Numbered from the stretch's first letter, positions 51,586 through 61,831 are shown. The stretch is DNA of 64,000 nt from SAR202 cluster bacterium (GCA_022447925.1 JAKUTS010000004.1:1-64000), one strand, 5' to 3'. The notes: generated from the letters alone by a model not told the origin. A program made the numbers and translations.

Positions 51586-53082
51586 TTATTTACTATCATT
51601 TTTTATTAATGTCCTCGCAAAATCTATAGCTTGCCTGCGAGTATTAATCTCCCCTGCCGCATAAGACTCACCAATCAAATCAATAAGTTTACCAACAAAA
51701 GGGCCGGGCTCTAAACCCAATTCAGACATTAAATCATATCCGTTTACTATTCTAAGATACATATCTGGATCATCTTTTTGCTTATTATCTAAAATTACAG
51801 ACGCCACTTTGCAATGACGCTCCCAATCAGACAAGTCAAAACTTGATCCTAAAATCTTATCTCCTTTTGCAGCCATATAATCTGACAAGTTAAGGTAAAT
51901 AGTATCGATAGACACATCACCCAAATCTCGATAATATCGATAAATTGCTTTCTTCGATGGCATTGTGCCCTTAGGAGCTAATTGGCTTGGTCTAAGATGA
52001 TGTTTAACTATCATACTTACATATTCCGAAGCTTTTTTACTAAACCTCAACCGATCCATTATAGACTGTGATGTTTCCGCACCCAAGTTCCCATGACCTA
52101 AAAATCGTATTCTACCGTCAGTTTCGACGGTTTTTGTTTGAGGTTTAGCTATGTCATGTAACAATGCGGCGAACTTCAGAAAAGTTAGCCTAGAAGCACC
52201 GTCAGCTAAATTTTGCTGAAAAAAAGTTTGCATGTGATCAAATCTTGGCACTAACTTAACTGCTGAGCTATTGATGTTACTGCTTAAAATTAATTCCAGC
52301 ATCCCTGGTGTTTCTAACGAATGTCTAAAGACATCATAAAAATGTTCATTAGGTTGTGAAACGTCTTTACAGATATCTAATTCTGGCATTATTACTGAAA
52401 GTAAATTCAAGGACTCCAGCTTATAGAGAGAGGATGATATATTTGGTGATGCAAAAATTTTTAATAGCTCATCACGTATTCGTTCATTAGAAACATTTAA
52501 TAATAAACTGCTGTGTTTTCTAATCCATTCCTCGGTATTTTTATCTATTGAAAATCCTAGTTGGACTGAAAGTCTGATCCCTCTTAAAGCTCTAATCGGA
52601 TCAGATTTGAACACTTTTTCAGAGGTGGCTTTTATCAAACGATTTTTCAGATCAGCTAACCCGTCAGTAGGATCAATAAGTCTTGATTTAGTATCGCTTT
52701 CTGGTTGATTTAGACTAACTGCTATAGCATCAATTGTGAAATCCCTTTCAATTAAATCATGTTCAATGGGGTTTGAGTTATCTATATAAGTTATATCTAC
52801 CGTCAGAGTGTTTTTTTCAAAAACGATTCTGTCAATATTTCTTTGAGCGTCCAAAGAGATGCACTTGCCATTTAAAGCCTCAGCCAATTTTGAACTTATG
52901 CTTATGTCTGAGGATGCAACTATGACATCTAAATCATGAGACTCGCGATTTAGGAAAGCATCTCTAACTGCCCCTCCTACCAAATAAGCCTCTACTGCGT
53001 TCCCATTAAAAAAATGTTTTATATCCAAAACTTTAGCGCTAAGGGCAGAGGTTGGTATGTATATTTCTCTTATTTTGCTCAT
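51586..53082 (-). CDS. cca: CCA tRNA nucleotidyltransferase (class II, with HD domain)
   Basis: This enzyme adds or repairs the CCA 3' end of tRNAs. Motif A is LVGGAVRDAFLNRESHDLDVIV near residue 35, with the catalytic DLD; the RALRGIRLSVQLGF motif and ERIRDEL follow. An HD phosphohydrolase domain (FLKFAALLHDIAKP, near residue 300) and a C-terminal helical domain are attached, total 498 residues. tRNA-Ser in this window lacks an encoded CCA and needs this enzyme. It lies between def and secD on one strand. A poly(A) polymerase role is less likely. Confidence 0.92.
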   Translation of the reverse strand: MSKIREIYIPTSALSAKVLDIKHFFNGNAVEAYLVGGAVRDAFLNRESHDLDVIVASSDISISSKLAEALNGKCISLDAQRNIDRIVFEKNTLTVDITYIDNSNPIEHDLIERDFTIDAIAVSLNQPESDTKSRLIDPTDGLADLKNRLIKATSEKVFKSDPIRALRGIRLSVQLGFSIDKNTEEWIRKHSSLLLNVSNERIRDELLKIFASPNISSSLYKLESLNLLSVIMPELDICKDVSQPNEHFYDVFRHSLETPGMLELILSSNINSSAVKLVPRFDHMQTFFQQNLADGASRLTFLKFAALLHDIAKPQTKTVETDGRIRFLGHGNLGAETSQSIMDRLRFSKKASEYVSMIVKHHLRPSQLAPKGTMPSKKAIYRYYRDLGDVSIDTIYLNLSDYMAAKGDKILGSSFDLSDWERHCKVASVILDNKQKDDPDMYLRIVNGYDLMSELGLEPGPFVGKLIDLIGESYAAGEINTRRQAIDFARTLIKNDSK

Positions 53083-53170
53083 TAGGAATATTTAGTGAAA
53101 GTTTTCTGGAATACTTATATTAATCTGCCAAAACCTAAACAATATTAATTCATTAATCAGATCTAAATAT

Positions 53171-53740
53171 TTACGATGGCTGTATTTCTGATTGTGAGTG
53201 AGTATGAAACTTTGCCAGGTCATCATTCAGATTTGATCCTTGATCCGGACGAATCGTCGAACTGTACTCCTCAGAGCTTATTGGCCGAAGTTTCTCATGA
53301 TCTTCCAAGTGATCCATATAAAGAATGCCATTCAGATGATCTACTTCATGTTCTAGTACCTGGGCAAGCAATGAATCAGCTTTAATACGAACAGTTTTAG
53401 ACTCAAGATTTAATGCGCGAAACTTAACCCATATGGACCTCTCAACAGTCCCAATAAAACCTGGCACGCTAAGGCAACCTTCTTCGACCATTCGCGACCC
53501 TTCACGATAAATAATCTCAGGATTGACGTATATGCGCGGTTCTTCTTCAGGAAGCTGAACTACGATCAGCCTCTTAAGAACACCAACTTGGTTTGCAGCA
53601 AGTCCGATTCCACCTGCATCATTCATGGTATCAACCATATCGTATGACAAACGTTTTATAGAGCTGTCAATCGTCTTAATTTTCCGAGCTTTTTTACGTA
53701 AGATTTTGTCTGGAAACGTAATTATTGGAAGAATTGCCAT
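53171..53740 (-). CDS. def: Peptide deformylase
   Basis: Def removes the formyl group from nascent proteins. The three motifs are complete: GIGLAANQVGV (residues about 43-53), EEGCLSVPG (about 92) and HEVDHLNGILY (about 137), which bind the metal with Cys and two His. The 189 residues include a polar C-terminal tail of about 30 residues beyond the core. It heads the minus-strand run def-cca-secD-secF. A formyltransferase gene is not in view. Confidence 0.96.
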   Translation of the reverse strand: MAILPIITFPDKILRKKARKIKTIDSSIKRLSYDMVDTMNDAGGIGLAANQVGVLKRLIVVQLPEEEPRIYVNPEIIYREGSRMVEEGCLSVPGFIGTVERSIWVKFRALNLESKTVRIKADSLLAQVLEHEVDHLNGILYMDHLEDHEKLRPISSEEYSSTIRPDQGSNLNDDLAKFHTHSQSEIQPS

Positions 53741-53957
53741 TAATATTGTGTCCTCAATAATTTTGAGCGTCTATAAAAATTGATCATTTAATGAAGAACT
53801 GCTCAGCTGATTATAACAGTACGAAAGAAACCATATACATGAATTGCTAGTTTTCAAATTATCCTGGATGAATATGGGTTTAAATGCAATACAATAATCG
53901 GTATCCACTGTTAAAATAACTTTTCGTTAAGTAAATCATTGGGGAACACTATTTAGA

Positions 53958-55268
53958 ATGATCATCGCAGCAGTGATTTTTGGTATTACATACCTAGCAA
54001 TAGCTATGAGTCGTATACCAAGTGCGATTATAGCTATTATCGGTGCGACTGCAATGGTAACCGCATTAGCTATAAGTTCTGACTTCTCCCCTCATGAAGC
54101 TCTGCAATATGTTGATTTAGAAGTTATATTCTTGTTGGCTGGGATGATGGTATTAGCAGATGTGATGTCGCGCACCGGGGCATTCGAATGGGCAGCGCGC
54201 CATGGCGCTCGTGTGGTAAAAGGTAACGGATTTTTCCTGATCATTTTACTGTCTCTGTTGACTGCAGTCGGGTCTGCTTTGCTAGATAACGTAACAACGG
54301 TCGTTATTATGGTTCCGATTACACTGAGCTTGTGTAAAAGCCTGGATCTCAATCCTATTCCATTTCTGTTAGCCGAAGTATACGCCTCTAATATTGGTGG
54401 TACAGCTACAATAGTTGGCGACCCTCCTAATATTATTGTTGCTAGTCAAGCAAACATATCGTTCTCTGAATTTTTCATAAACATGGCTCCGGTATCTGCT
54501 TTGTCTTTATGCGCTCTATTTATATTGCTTTATTTATGGTTTAAAGACGGAGTTAAGGTCAATCCAATAAAACGAGATCAACTTCTCTCCGAACGTCAAT
54601 CCGATTTAATTAAAGATCCAAATTTATTGAAAAAAAGCTTGTTTGTTTTCACTTTGACAATAATTGGGTTTTTCTTTGCTGATCAAATCGGAATAAGCCC
54701 AGCATTTGTGGCAATGGGTGGGGCTGCATTAGTATTGCTGGTCAGTGGTTTAAACCCGGGAGAAGTACTTAAGGAAGTTGAATGGACAACACTTTGTTTT
54801 TTCGCTGGTCTTTTCATGCTGGTTGGAGGCCTAGAGCATGTAGGAATAATTGATCGCATAAGCGAGTGGATTGTGAGTTTATCTTCAAGTTCAGACGGAA
54901 CTATTACACGAGACTCTGAGCGCAATTTGAGTATTATCATGGTATGGCTTAGTGGTGGTCTTTCAGCATTTATAGACAATATTCCATTTGCAACTACAAT
55001 GGCTCCAGTAGTAAGTGATCTACTAAGCACCAACGAAGCAATAAACTCTGGTGGTTCAACCAACCCTTTGTGGTGGGCTTTAACATTAGGAGCAGACCTA
55101 GGAGGTAATTTCACAATAGTTGGTGCATCTGCAAACGTCGTTGTGTTCACAGTTGCGAGGGCTAGCGGCCATCCCATTAGTTTCTTTCAGTTTTTTAAGT
55201 ACGGAGCCTTAATTTCCATAGTCAGCTTATCTATATCATGCGGTTATATATTGCTTAGATATTATTAA
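53958..55268 (+). CDS. SLC13/ArsB/NhaD-type anion or cation permease
   Basis: This 436-residue protein has about 11-12 helices and two repeated ion-transporter signatures. The first half holds ALLDNVTTVVIMVPITL and GTATIVGDPPNII, and the second half AFIDNIPFATTMAPV and GGNFTIVGASANVV. This doubled arrangement is typical of the ArsB/NhaD/SLC13 superfamily. It may transport sodium, arsenite or dicarboxylate; no arsenic-resistance genes lie nearby, so an Na+/H+ or organic-anion role is equally likely. AGGA is not clear before the ATG, though GGGGAA lies 14 bases upstream. Confidence 0.85.
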   Translation: MIIAAVIFGITYLAIAMSRIPSAIIAIIGATAMVTALAISSDFSPHEALQYVDLEVIFLLAGMMVLADVMSRTGAFEWAARHGARVVKGNGFFLIILLSLLTAVGSALLDNVTTVVIMVPITLSLCKSLDLNPIPFLLAEVYASNIGGTATIVGDPPNIIVASQANISFSEFFINMAPVSALSLCALFILLYLWFKDGVKVNPIKRDQLLSERQSDLIKDPNLLKKSLFVFTLTIIGFFFADQIGISPAFVAMGGAALVLLVSGLNPGEVLKEVEWTTLCFFAGLFMLVGGLEHVGIIDRISEWIVSLSSSSDGTITRDSERNLSIIMVWLSGGLSAFIDNIPFATTMAPVVSDLLSTNEAINSGGSTNPLWWALTLGADLGGNFTIVGASANVVVFTVARASGHPISFFQFFKYGALISIVSLSISCGYILLRYY

Positions 55269-55377
55269 TTTAGTGTAAATATAAAAATGATACTAACGGT
55301 ATTGTTAGTTTAGAACCATGGACACTCTGACTGCACACACTATTTAAAAATATTGTTACCCACAACAAGAAGCAGGT

Positions 55378-57111
55378 CTACCTACGACCAAATTGACTCT
55401 CTAGGTAATTACTATTCAGATGAATCACAGTTGGCCTTCCATGAGCACAGGTCTGTGGCTGCTTACAAATTTCCAGTAATTTAATAAGTTCTTGCATTTC
55501 AGCCAAAGATAACGTCTGCCCCGCTCGAATAGCTGCATGACATGCAATAGTCTTAGATGCTGCATCCCGGCGATCATCAACATTTTCATTTAATAGATTT
55601 GTCACAACATCTACAAACCCATCCTTTGGGTCGCTGGAATGGAATGCATTCGGAACTCCTCGCAATATGTATGAAGAATCTCCAAAATGCTCGAAAATAA
55701 ACCCAATGTCAGCAAGTAAATCCTTAATGGAATCAATTGAATCGATTAAGTGTGAATCCAGTTCCACAACGACACTGTTCAGTAAGGCTTGAGAAGCGGA
55801 TTGGTTTATACCACTTAAAACCTGTTCATAAAGAACTCTTTCATGGGCTGCATGTTGGTCAATAACATATAGCCCATCGGGGCCTTCATTCACAATATAA
55901 GTATTTTGAATCTGACCTAAAACTCGTAATAATGGTAAAACTTTAACATGAGTAAACTGTCCTGGAGCCTGGAGTTGGAGATTCTCAATCATCGATTCTG
56001 GAATATTAGTGGTTCGATTTGTCGAGGATTTCAAATTAGAAGTCCAAAATGCACCGGATCCTAAAACAGCTTCAGTAAGTTTTTTATTTTTACCTTCGTA
56101 TGTTTGTGGTGCTGGAATACCAGATTCTTCAAGCAGAGTTTGTCTGATGCTTTGCTGAACAGTGCTAAAAACAGCTCCTGGGTCCAAAAACCTAACTTCA
56201 GTTTTAGCTGGATGAACGTTAACATCAACATCAGATGGTTTTAGTTCTATATCAATAACGCATACGGGAAACCTGCGCTCTTTTAACAAGCTATGGTATG
56301 CCTGGGCAACAGCCTGATTCAACAAATTACTTGAGATCCACCTTCCATTTACAAAAATGTTGATGTTAGTTCGATTTGATCTGCTGATTTTCGGAGAACT
56401 AATTAAACCTTTTACACTAATATCGCTGTTTAGGTAAGATTTTACTGGCAGCATATTTTCAGATAATTCCACACCATATATGCCAGCAAACGCATCAATT
56501 AATTGCCCATTACCTGGAGTGATAAACTTGTTTTTATCTCCTAGAGTTAAATTCCAAGCGACATCGGGATATGCCAGAGCATATTTTGAACATAAATTAA
56601 CGATCTTGGAAGATTCGGCTCCTGGCGACCTTAAGAATTTTCTTCTGGCAGGAAAATTCGCAAACAGATTTGACACTGTTATAGACGTTCCTAATGGAGA
56701 TCCCTGATCTGTAATATTTACAATATCTCCTTCAATCAAATGAATCTTTGTTCCTATATCTTGAGCAACCGGGCGTGAAATCATTGTGGTATCCGATACA
56801 GCTGATATGCTAGCTAGTGCCTCACCTCTAAAACCGAGTGTCCTTATCTGGTCTAGTCCTTCCACAGTTTGTAATTTACTGGTTGCAAACCTATGAAATG
56901 CTAATGCCATTTGGGCAGACGAAATTCCTTGGCCGTCATCAACAACTTGTATAGTCTGAATACCGCCATCCTGGACGATGACATCCACTCTTTTTGAGCC
57001 TGCATCAAGAGAGTTTTCAATTAACTCCTTAACTATAGATACGGGCCGTTCTACTACCTCACCTGCAGCTATTAGAGAAGATACACCTTTATCAAGAATA
57101 TTTATAATCAT
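55378..57111 (-). CDS. mutL: DNA mismatch repair protein MutL
   Basis: MutL is the mismatch repair matchmaker ATPase. The GHKL ATPase motifs are GEVVERPVSIVKELIENSLDAG (N-terminus), DDGQGI and TLGFRGEALASI; the endonuclease motif DQHAAHERVLYE matches DQHA(x)2E(x)4E, and the C-terminal zinc segments are ACHAAIRAGQ and CAHGRPTVIHL, so it has nuclease activity. The start is the ATG at 57111 (577 residues, normal); an in-frame start at 57216 would add 35 unrelated residues. No mutS is in the window. Confidence 0.95.
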   Translation of the reverse strand: MIINILDKGVSSLIAAGEVVERPVSIVKELIENSLDAGSKRVDVIVQDGGIQTIQVVDDGQGISSAQMALAFHRFATSKLQTVEGLDQIRTLGFRGEALASISAVSDTTMISRPVAQDIGTKIHLIEGDIVNITDQGSPLGTSITVSNLFANFPARRKFLRSPGAESSKIVNLCSKYALAYPDVAWNLTLGDKNKFITPGNGQLIDAFAGIYGVELSENMLPVKSYLNSDISVKGLISSPKISRSNRTNINIFVNGRWISSNLLNQAVAQAYHSLLKERRFPVCVIDIELKPSDVDVNVHPAKTEVRFLDPGAVFSTVQQSIRQTLLEESGIPAPQTYEGKNKKLTEAVLGSGAFWTSNLKSSTNRTTNIPESMIENLQLQAPGQFTHVKVLPLLRVLGQIQNTYIVNEGPDGLYVIDQHAAHERVLYEQVLSGINQSASQALLNSVVVELDSHLIDSIDSIKDLLADIGFIFEHFGDSSYILRGVPNAFHSSDPKDGFVDVVTNLLNENVDDRRDAASKTIACHAAIRAGQTLSLAEMQELIKLLEICKQPQTCAHGRPTVIHLNSNYLESQFGRR

Positions 57112-57175
57112 GTTAAGGCGATTATACTGAAAATTCCATGTATCAGTAAAAATGTTAATTTTGTAAAATACTTGA

Positions 57176-58150
57176 ATGAATAAAATACAAATGTATCGCC
57201 CAACACTTAATGACATTCAAGCAGCTCATAAAAGAATCGAGCGTTATGTAACAAGAACTCCTTTGCATCGCTATCGCACTTTAGAAAATTTAATCAATGC
57301 TGAAGTGTATGTGAAACACGAAAACCATCAGCCTCTGGGTGCATTTAAAATGCGTGGAGGTGTAAATCACTTAATGAAAATGTCATCTGAGCAAAAAAAG
57401 AAGGGTGTAGTCACAGCATCCTCGGGTAACCACGGCCAGTCTATTGCGTACGCTGCAAAACTTCATGAAATAGAAGCCGTGATCATTGTCCCGGAGAATG
57501 CCAACCCTGGGAAAGTTGCATCGATGAAATCTTTAGGTGCAGACGTCAGGTTTTATGGCAAAGATTTCGATGAATCGAGATCCGAAGTAGAAAGACTATC
57601 TAAAGAAGAGGGGTATACATATATTCATTCAGCAAACACTCCAGACTTAATAGAGGGCGTAGGCACCTACACTTTAGAAATATTAGAAGATCTACCGACA
57701 ACAGATGTAATCGTTGTCCCAGTCGGTGCCGGCAGCGGTGCTTGTGGAACAGCTATTGCTGCAAAATCAATTAATCCTAAAATAGAGGTTATCGGAGTTC
57801 AGTCGAAAGCTGCTCCTGCTGCATATTTGTCTTGGAAATCAGGTGATTTACAGTCTAATCCTAATAACACTATCGCCGAGGGCTTAGGAACAGCCCTTGG
57901 ATTTTCCTACACTATAGAAATTATGCGGGATTTAATGGATGATTTTATTTTGGTCTCAGATGAAGAACTGGAATCGGCTGTTTTATTACTGCTAGAACAC
58001 ACTCATAATCTTACAGAACATGCTGGTGCTGCCTCTTTAGCTGGTGCATTAAAAATAAAAGATCGTTTAGTAGACAAGCGGGTTGTTCTTATAATGAGTG
58101 GTGGAAATTTATCTATGCAACACCTGAGAAACATAATTAAGAAGAAATAG
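57176..58150 (+). CDS. Threonine/serine dehydratase (PLP fold type II)
   Basis: This 324-residue enzyme lacks the regulatory ACT domain of biosynthetic IlvA and so is of the catabolic type. The PLP lysine is in LGAFKMRGG near residue 60, the phosphate-binding loop is VGAGSGACG, and GVVTASSGNHGQSIAYAAK binds the substrate carboxylate. It makes 2-oxobutyrate from threonine, or pyruvate from serine, and ammonia. It is divergent from mutL and overlaps the 3' end of pyrD by 14 bases. Serine racemase-like activity is an alternative for the type. Confidence 0.9.
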   Translation: MNKIQMYRPTLNDIQAAHKRIERYVTRTPLHRYRTLENLINAEVYVKHENHQPLGAFKMRGGVNHLMKMSSEQKKKGVVTASSGNHGQSIAYAAKLHEIEAVIIVPENANPGKVASMKSLGADVRFYGKDFDESRSEVERLSKEEGYTYIHSANTPDLIEGVGTYTLEILEDLPTTDVIVVPVGAGSGACGTAIAAKSINPKIEVIGVQSKAAPAAYLSWKSGDLQSNPNNTIAEGLGTALGFSYTIEIMRDLMDDFILVSDEELESAVLLLLEHTHNLTEHAGAASLAGALKIKDRLVDKRVVLIMSGGNLSMQHLRNIIKKK

Positions 58151-59180
58151 AATCGACAGAATAAATATCCGCTACGTTCCCTATTCCTTCTCTCCTCATT
58201 CTTGTTAATAATTCTCTTTTAATCTGTCTTATTGCCAAAGGCCCTCTGTATACCAAGGCTGTGTAGAGCTGAGCGGTGTTTGCTCCAGCTCGCAAGGCAC
58301 TGAATACATCATCTCCTGTAAAAATACCTCCACATGCATTGATTATTGGTATATCCCCCAGGTGTGAGCGGAAATATGACACCATCTGCAAGGTAGATTT
58401 TAATAACGGCGCCCCACTTAACCCTCCCTGACCTACTGAAAGTCTGGGGTCTATAGTGGGATGGCTATTTGCTAATGTAATACCATCGGCCCCGGAATCA
58501 ATGCAAATTCTCGCCAATTTAAATGAATCTTCAATTTCATGGAGTTCGTCTATATGTGGAGGCAACTTTATTATTAACGGTTTTTCGGTTAAATCTCGTA
58601 TAGCATTTATCATTTCAGATAACTTGCCAGAGTCATGAAATGTTTTTAATCCAGAAGTGTTCGGAGAACTAATGTTGACCTCTAGCCCAGAGACGAATGG
58701 TGATAATTGAGCGCAAGACTTTTGCATACTAGTTATATCAGTTCCCGATATACTTCCAAAAACTGGTGACACCTTGCTGTCATTTAAAGATTTGAGTGAT
58801 TCGATTGCATATTTTATGCCCTTGCTAGGAAAACCCATACAATTTAATATCGCTTTTTGATCTACATCTCGAAGTAATCGAGGTTTAGGATGTCCTGGCT
58901 GAGGATCTAGTACAACTGTGCCAGCAGTAATATAACCAAAATCTAATTCAGATAATGCCCGGAGCATACGAAAATCCTTATCGAAACCAGCTGCAAGACC
59001 TATGGGACTCGATATAGAAATACCACTGATTTCAGTATTTAATTGAGGGTTGTCTGAATTGATATAATTACCAAACAAAATCCATGGGGAATTAAATCTC
59101 AGAATTGTTTCTGCAAGGTTTTGAGCCGTTTCCGGCGGCAAAAACAAAAGTAGCCGTAATATTAAATTGCGATATAACAT
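58137..59180 (-). CDS. pyrD: Dihydroorotate dehydrogenase, class 2 (quinone)
   Basis: PyrD oxidises dihydroorotate to orotate in pyrimidine synthesis. Class 2 features are the N-terminal membrane-contact helix region (LLLFLPPETAQNLAETIL), the catalytic serine in EVNISSPNTSGLK (about residue 172), and the FMN segments PIGLAAGFDKD, IIKLPPHI and INACGGIFTGDD. Electrons go to quinone. It runs opposite to the dehydratase and ends within that gene's last 14 bases. Length (347) is usual. Confidence 0.94.
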   Translation of the reverse strand: MLYRNLILRLLLFLPPETAQNLAETILRFNSPWILFGNYINSDNPQLNTEISGISISSPIGLAAGFDKDFRMLRALSELDFGYITAGTVVLDPQPGHPKPRLLRDVDQKAILNCMGFPSKGIKYAIESLKSLNDSKVSPVFGSISGTDITSMQKSCAQLSPFVSGLEVNISSPNTSGLKTFHDSGKLSEMINAIRDLTEKPLIIKLPPHIDELHEIEDSFKLARICIDSGADGITLANSHPTIDPRLSVGQGGLSGAPLLKSTLQMVSYFRSHLGDIPIINACGGIFTGDDVFSALRAGANTAQLYTALVYRGPLAIRQIKRELLTRMRREGIGNVADIYSVDSISS

Positions 59181-59240
59181 TAACCAAATTATAAAATAGT
59201 TATTACAATAAGAACTAGTAATGGATCACAAAACGAAAAA

Positions 59241-59993
59241 ATGAATTTAGATTTTGAGCGTGGAGAACCTCAGAAACCCAAAGGACACGCATTTATATAC
59301 TTTACAGGTAGTGAGTCTGATTCCACATATTTTGCAACCTACCTAATGGTGCAGCCAATAAATGTGGATGTTTCTAAATACGTACCACCTTTTTTAATGA
59401 ACCAGATGGGTGAATTAGAAAAAGATTTATCAGCTTTCGCATTTCCTCCTTCTCCAGAACAGATTGATAGCTTAGATGATATAAAATATTTAGCCGAAAT
59501 CAGAGAGGATGATTTAATTTACGGCGGAAAAATCCAAAGCAACGATCCAACGGCTGCGTTAATTAAAGTAAATGAAATTCTTGAGTGGTATTCAAGTATT
59601 TACGAATCCAATAATAAACTCCTATCAGATAAAACGATCGACTCCGAAAATGGTACAAATGTTAACGAAGTTGTATATAGCCTAATGAATGATCGAGACA
59701 AGCTTGAAGAACTTACCAAGTTGATAGGTAAACTTCGATACGATGTTGATGTCACAGAAGAGAGACTATCTCAAGAAACTGAAGAACAAATTAAACTGCT
59801 TTCGAAACATCTTCCAGAAAGTCACGAGATATCAAAAATAATATCAGCTGCAAAGGGAGCACAGAGTACTGACCACAAGCTGGCTGATCTATACCTTCAA
59901 CGATCATTTCATTTAATAAACGAGGCTTTTGATGATTTAACTAATATCGACAGGGAAATTAAAAAGCTGGAGGAGATGGGCCCTGTTAACTAA
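59241..59993 (+). CDS. Hypothetical protein with C-terminal helical region
   Basis: This 250-residue protein begins MNLDFERGEPQKPKGHAFIYF and has an alpha/beta N-terminal third with FATYLMVQPINVDVSKYVPPFLM, then acid-rich segments. Residues about 150-245 form long helices rich in Leu/Glu/Lys (LEELTKLIGKLRYDVDV, ERLSQETEEQIKLLSKH, ADLYLQRSFHLINEAFDDL), compatible with coiled coils or helical hairpins. I recognise no family and no catalytic motif. It lies divergent from pyrD, with a 60-base gap, and overlaps the end of the ribokinase gene by 8 bases. Confidence 0.65.
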   Translation: MNLDFERGEPQKPKGHAFIYFTGSESDSTYFATYLMVQPINVDVSKYVPPFLMNQMGELEKDLSAFAFPPSPEQIDSLDDIKYLAEIREDDLIYGGKIQSNDPTAALIKVNEILEWYSSIYESNNKLLSDKTIDSENGTNVNEVVYSLMNDRDKLEELTKLIGKLRYDVDVTEERLSQETEEQIKLLSKHLPESHEISKIISAAKGAQSTDHKLADLYLQRSFHLINEAFDDLTNIDREIKKLEEMGPVN

Positions 59994-60936
59994 TTAAAGA
60001 GTCAACTTGAGACCTTGCAGGCATCGATATTTGTGCACCTGATTTAGACACAGCTATCGAACCAGCCGCACAGCCCTTTTTAACTGCTTCACGTAATGAT
60101 AATTTTTCAGCAATTGACACAGTAAACGCCGCTCCAAACGCGTCTCCAGCAGCGACTGAATCTACAACATCTGTTGGTACAGAAGACACGAAACCAGATT
60201 CACCAGCGCTTTCATAATAAGCCCCTAGTTCTCCCATTTTGATCACTACTGTCGACACCCCTGACTTGAGCAAAATTGCAGATGCCTTTCTTGCTGAAAC
60301 CTGATCTACAACTTTAATTCCAGTCAAAAATTCTGCTTCATTTTGATTGGGCATAATGACATCTGCAAACGGTATTATCTCTTTTATGTTATTGTCAGAT
60401 GGAGCCGGGTCAAATATAACAGGAATTCCCAAAACATTGGCATCTTTAGCAACCTTTATCGTTACTTTTAATGGCAACTCGTTTTGTATCATTAACGCAT
60501 CTACATCCGGCAAGCATTCTTGCGCAGCCTTGATTTCACAAGTGTCCGCCAACATATTTGCGCCCCTGACTTGAATTATGTAGTTTTGACCATTTTTATC
60601 TAATAGGATTATTGCTATTCCAGACTTTGCATCAGAATCTTTATAAACACATCTGACGTCAATCCCCTCTGCAAGCAGATTTGCAAGTAATTGTTCTCCA
60701 TATTGATCGTCTCCAATACGGCCTATTAAAGATACTCTTGCTCCCATCCTCGATGCGCCAACTGCTTGGTTAGCGCCTTTGCCTCCTGGAGTTATATTAA
60801 GATTGTTTCCAGTAACTGTCTGGCCAGGCTCAGGTATCAAATCAGTTGATGTGATTAAATTAATATTAATCCCGCCCACAACCAATATTAACGGTGAGTA
60901 TTCCAGTATTTCATGAACAGTTTCCACGTCAGCCAA
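59986..60936 (-). CDS. Ribokinase-like PfkB family sugar kinase
   Basis: This 316-residue PfkB-family kinase has the family signatures GGKGANQAVGASRMGARVSLIGRIGDD near residue 50 and DSVAAGDAFGAAFT near residue 255 with the catalytic aspartate in GDAF. The pattern (NITPGGKGANQA) is ribokinase-like, so ribose is the first guess, but other pentoses or nucleosides are possible. It starts with a TTG 8 bases inside the end of the Cof-type HAD gene, so the two are coupled. Confidence 0.88.
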   Translation of the reverse strand: MADVETVHEILEYSPLILVVGGININLITSTDLIPEPGQTVTGNNLNITPGGKGANQAVGASRMGARVSLIGRIGDDQYGEQLLANLLAEGIDVRCVYKDSDAKSGIAIILLDKNGQNYIIQVRGANMLADTCEIKAAQECLPDVDALMIQNELPLKVTIKVAKDANVLGIPVIFDPAPSDNNIKEIIPFADVIMPNQNEAEFLTGIKVVDQVSARKASAILLKSGVSTVVIKMGELGAYYESAGESGFVSSVPTDVVDSVAAGDAFGAAFTVSIAEKLSLREAVKKGCAAGSIAVSKSGAQISMPARSQVDSLIS

Positions 60937-61738
60937 TTAATCCTTTTTCCAGAAATGATGTCAATAAAATTGCAGGTCCATCTGATTCCACAGTCCCACA
61001 CAAACTATCAGCTGACTTAATCACTTCTTCAGGAGAACCCTGTACAGCAACGCCTAGACCGGCCCATTTCAACATATGTATGTCATTGTATCCATTTCCG
61101 AAAGCCAATACGGATTCATTTGAAATACCTAGCCTAGTGCAGATAACCTCTAATGCTCTATGTTTACCAGAAAATGGATGCAAGATCTCACAAAAGTTGG
61201 GCAATGAACGTGTTATATGAAGTCCATCTTGAAAGTTACCTATCAATTGTTTTTCTATCTCGGCTATTTCATTTTCGGCATCAACCAAAACAAAGCGGGT
61301 GGGTTTTTTATTCGCTATAGATTTTAAATCGTCAACTCTGACTATCTCTATGCCATTTCGATCTACATAGGATTCGGTCCACTGAGTTATTTTATTGACA
61401 TATATTTTATGTTTAACAAAAACTAAAATCTCACCTGGCCAATTTTCGAGATAGTATAGTAAATCTAATGTCATTTTCTCTGTTAATGGCATATGCCAAA
61501 TAACCCGAGATGTTATGGGATCTCCAATATGCGCCCCTTGAAATGAAACTATTGGAGAATCTAGATTTAACAAACGAGTAGCTGTTATAGCAGAATTAAA
61601 CGACCGGCCGGTCGCTATTGTAACTAATGCTCCAGCTTCACGGGTTCTACTCAAGGACCGTTGAGTGATCTCCGTAATTTCTTTATTTAAGTTTTTTATC
61701 GTGCCATCGATGTCTAATGCGATTAGTTTATACGTCAT
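60929..61738 (-). CDS. Cof-type HAD-IIB family hydrolase
   Basis: This 269-residue phosphatase has motif I ALDIDGTI near residue 7, motif II TIATGRSFNS near residue 41, an insertion-type cap of the IIB class, and the C-terminal motif III/IV SVLAFGNGYNDIHMLKWAG with the metal-binding aspartates. Such enzymes dephosphorylate sugar phosphates, FMN or PLP and are often moonlighting. It is coupled with the ribokinase-like gene (8-base overlap), suggesting sugar phosphate metabolism. Confidence 0.9.
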   Translation of the reverse strand: MTYKLIALDIDGTIKNLNKEITEITQRSLSRTREAGALVTIATGRSFNSAITATRLLNLDSPIVSFQGAHIGDPITSRVIWHMPLTEKMTLDLLYYLENWPGEILVFVKHKIYVNKITQWTESYVDRNGIEIVRVDDLKSIANKKPTRFVLVDAENEIAEIEKQLIGNFQDGLHITRSLPNFCEILHPFSGKHRALEVICTRLGISNESVLAFGNGYNDIHMLKWAGLGVAVQGSPEEVIKSADSLCGTVESDGPAILLTSFLEKGLIG

Positions 61739-61831
61739 ATAAAATCTATTACCTATGGAGTTGCTGTGATATTTTGCCCGTTATATATAATATTATCTAA
61801 CTCCATCAAAGATAGTGTTAATAAAAAAATT

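Noticed and set aside
53741-53957. Gene or RNA between def and the permease
   Set aside because: No open frame of note or stable structure was seen in these 217 bases; probably divergent promoters.
57112-57216. Longer MutL start
   Set aside because: The added residues are unlike any MutL N-terminus; the protein normally begins just before the I-x-x-L segment.
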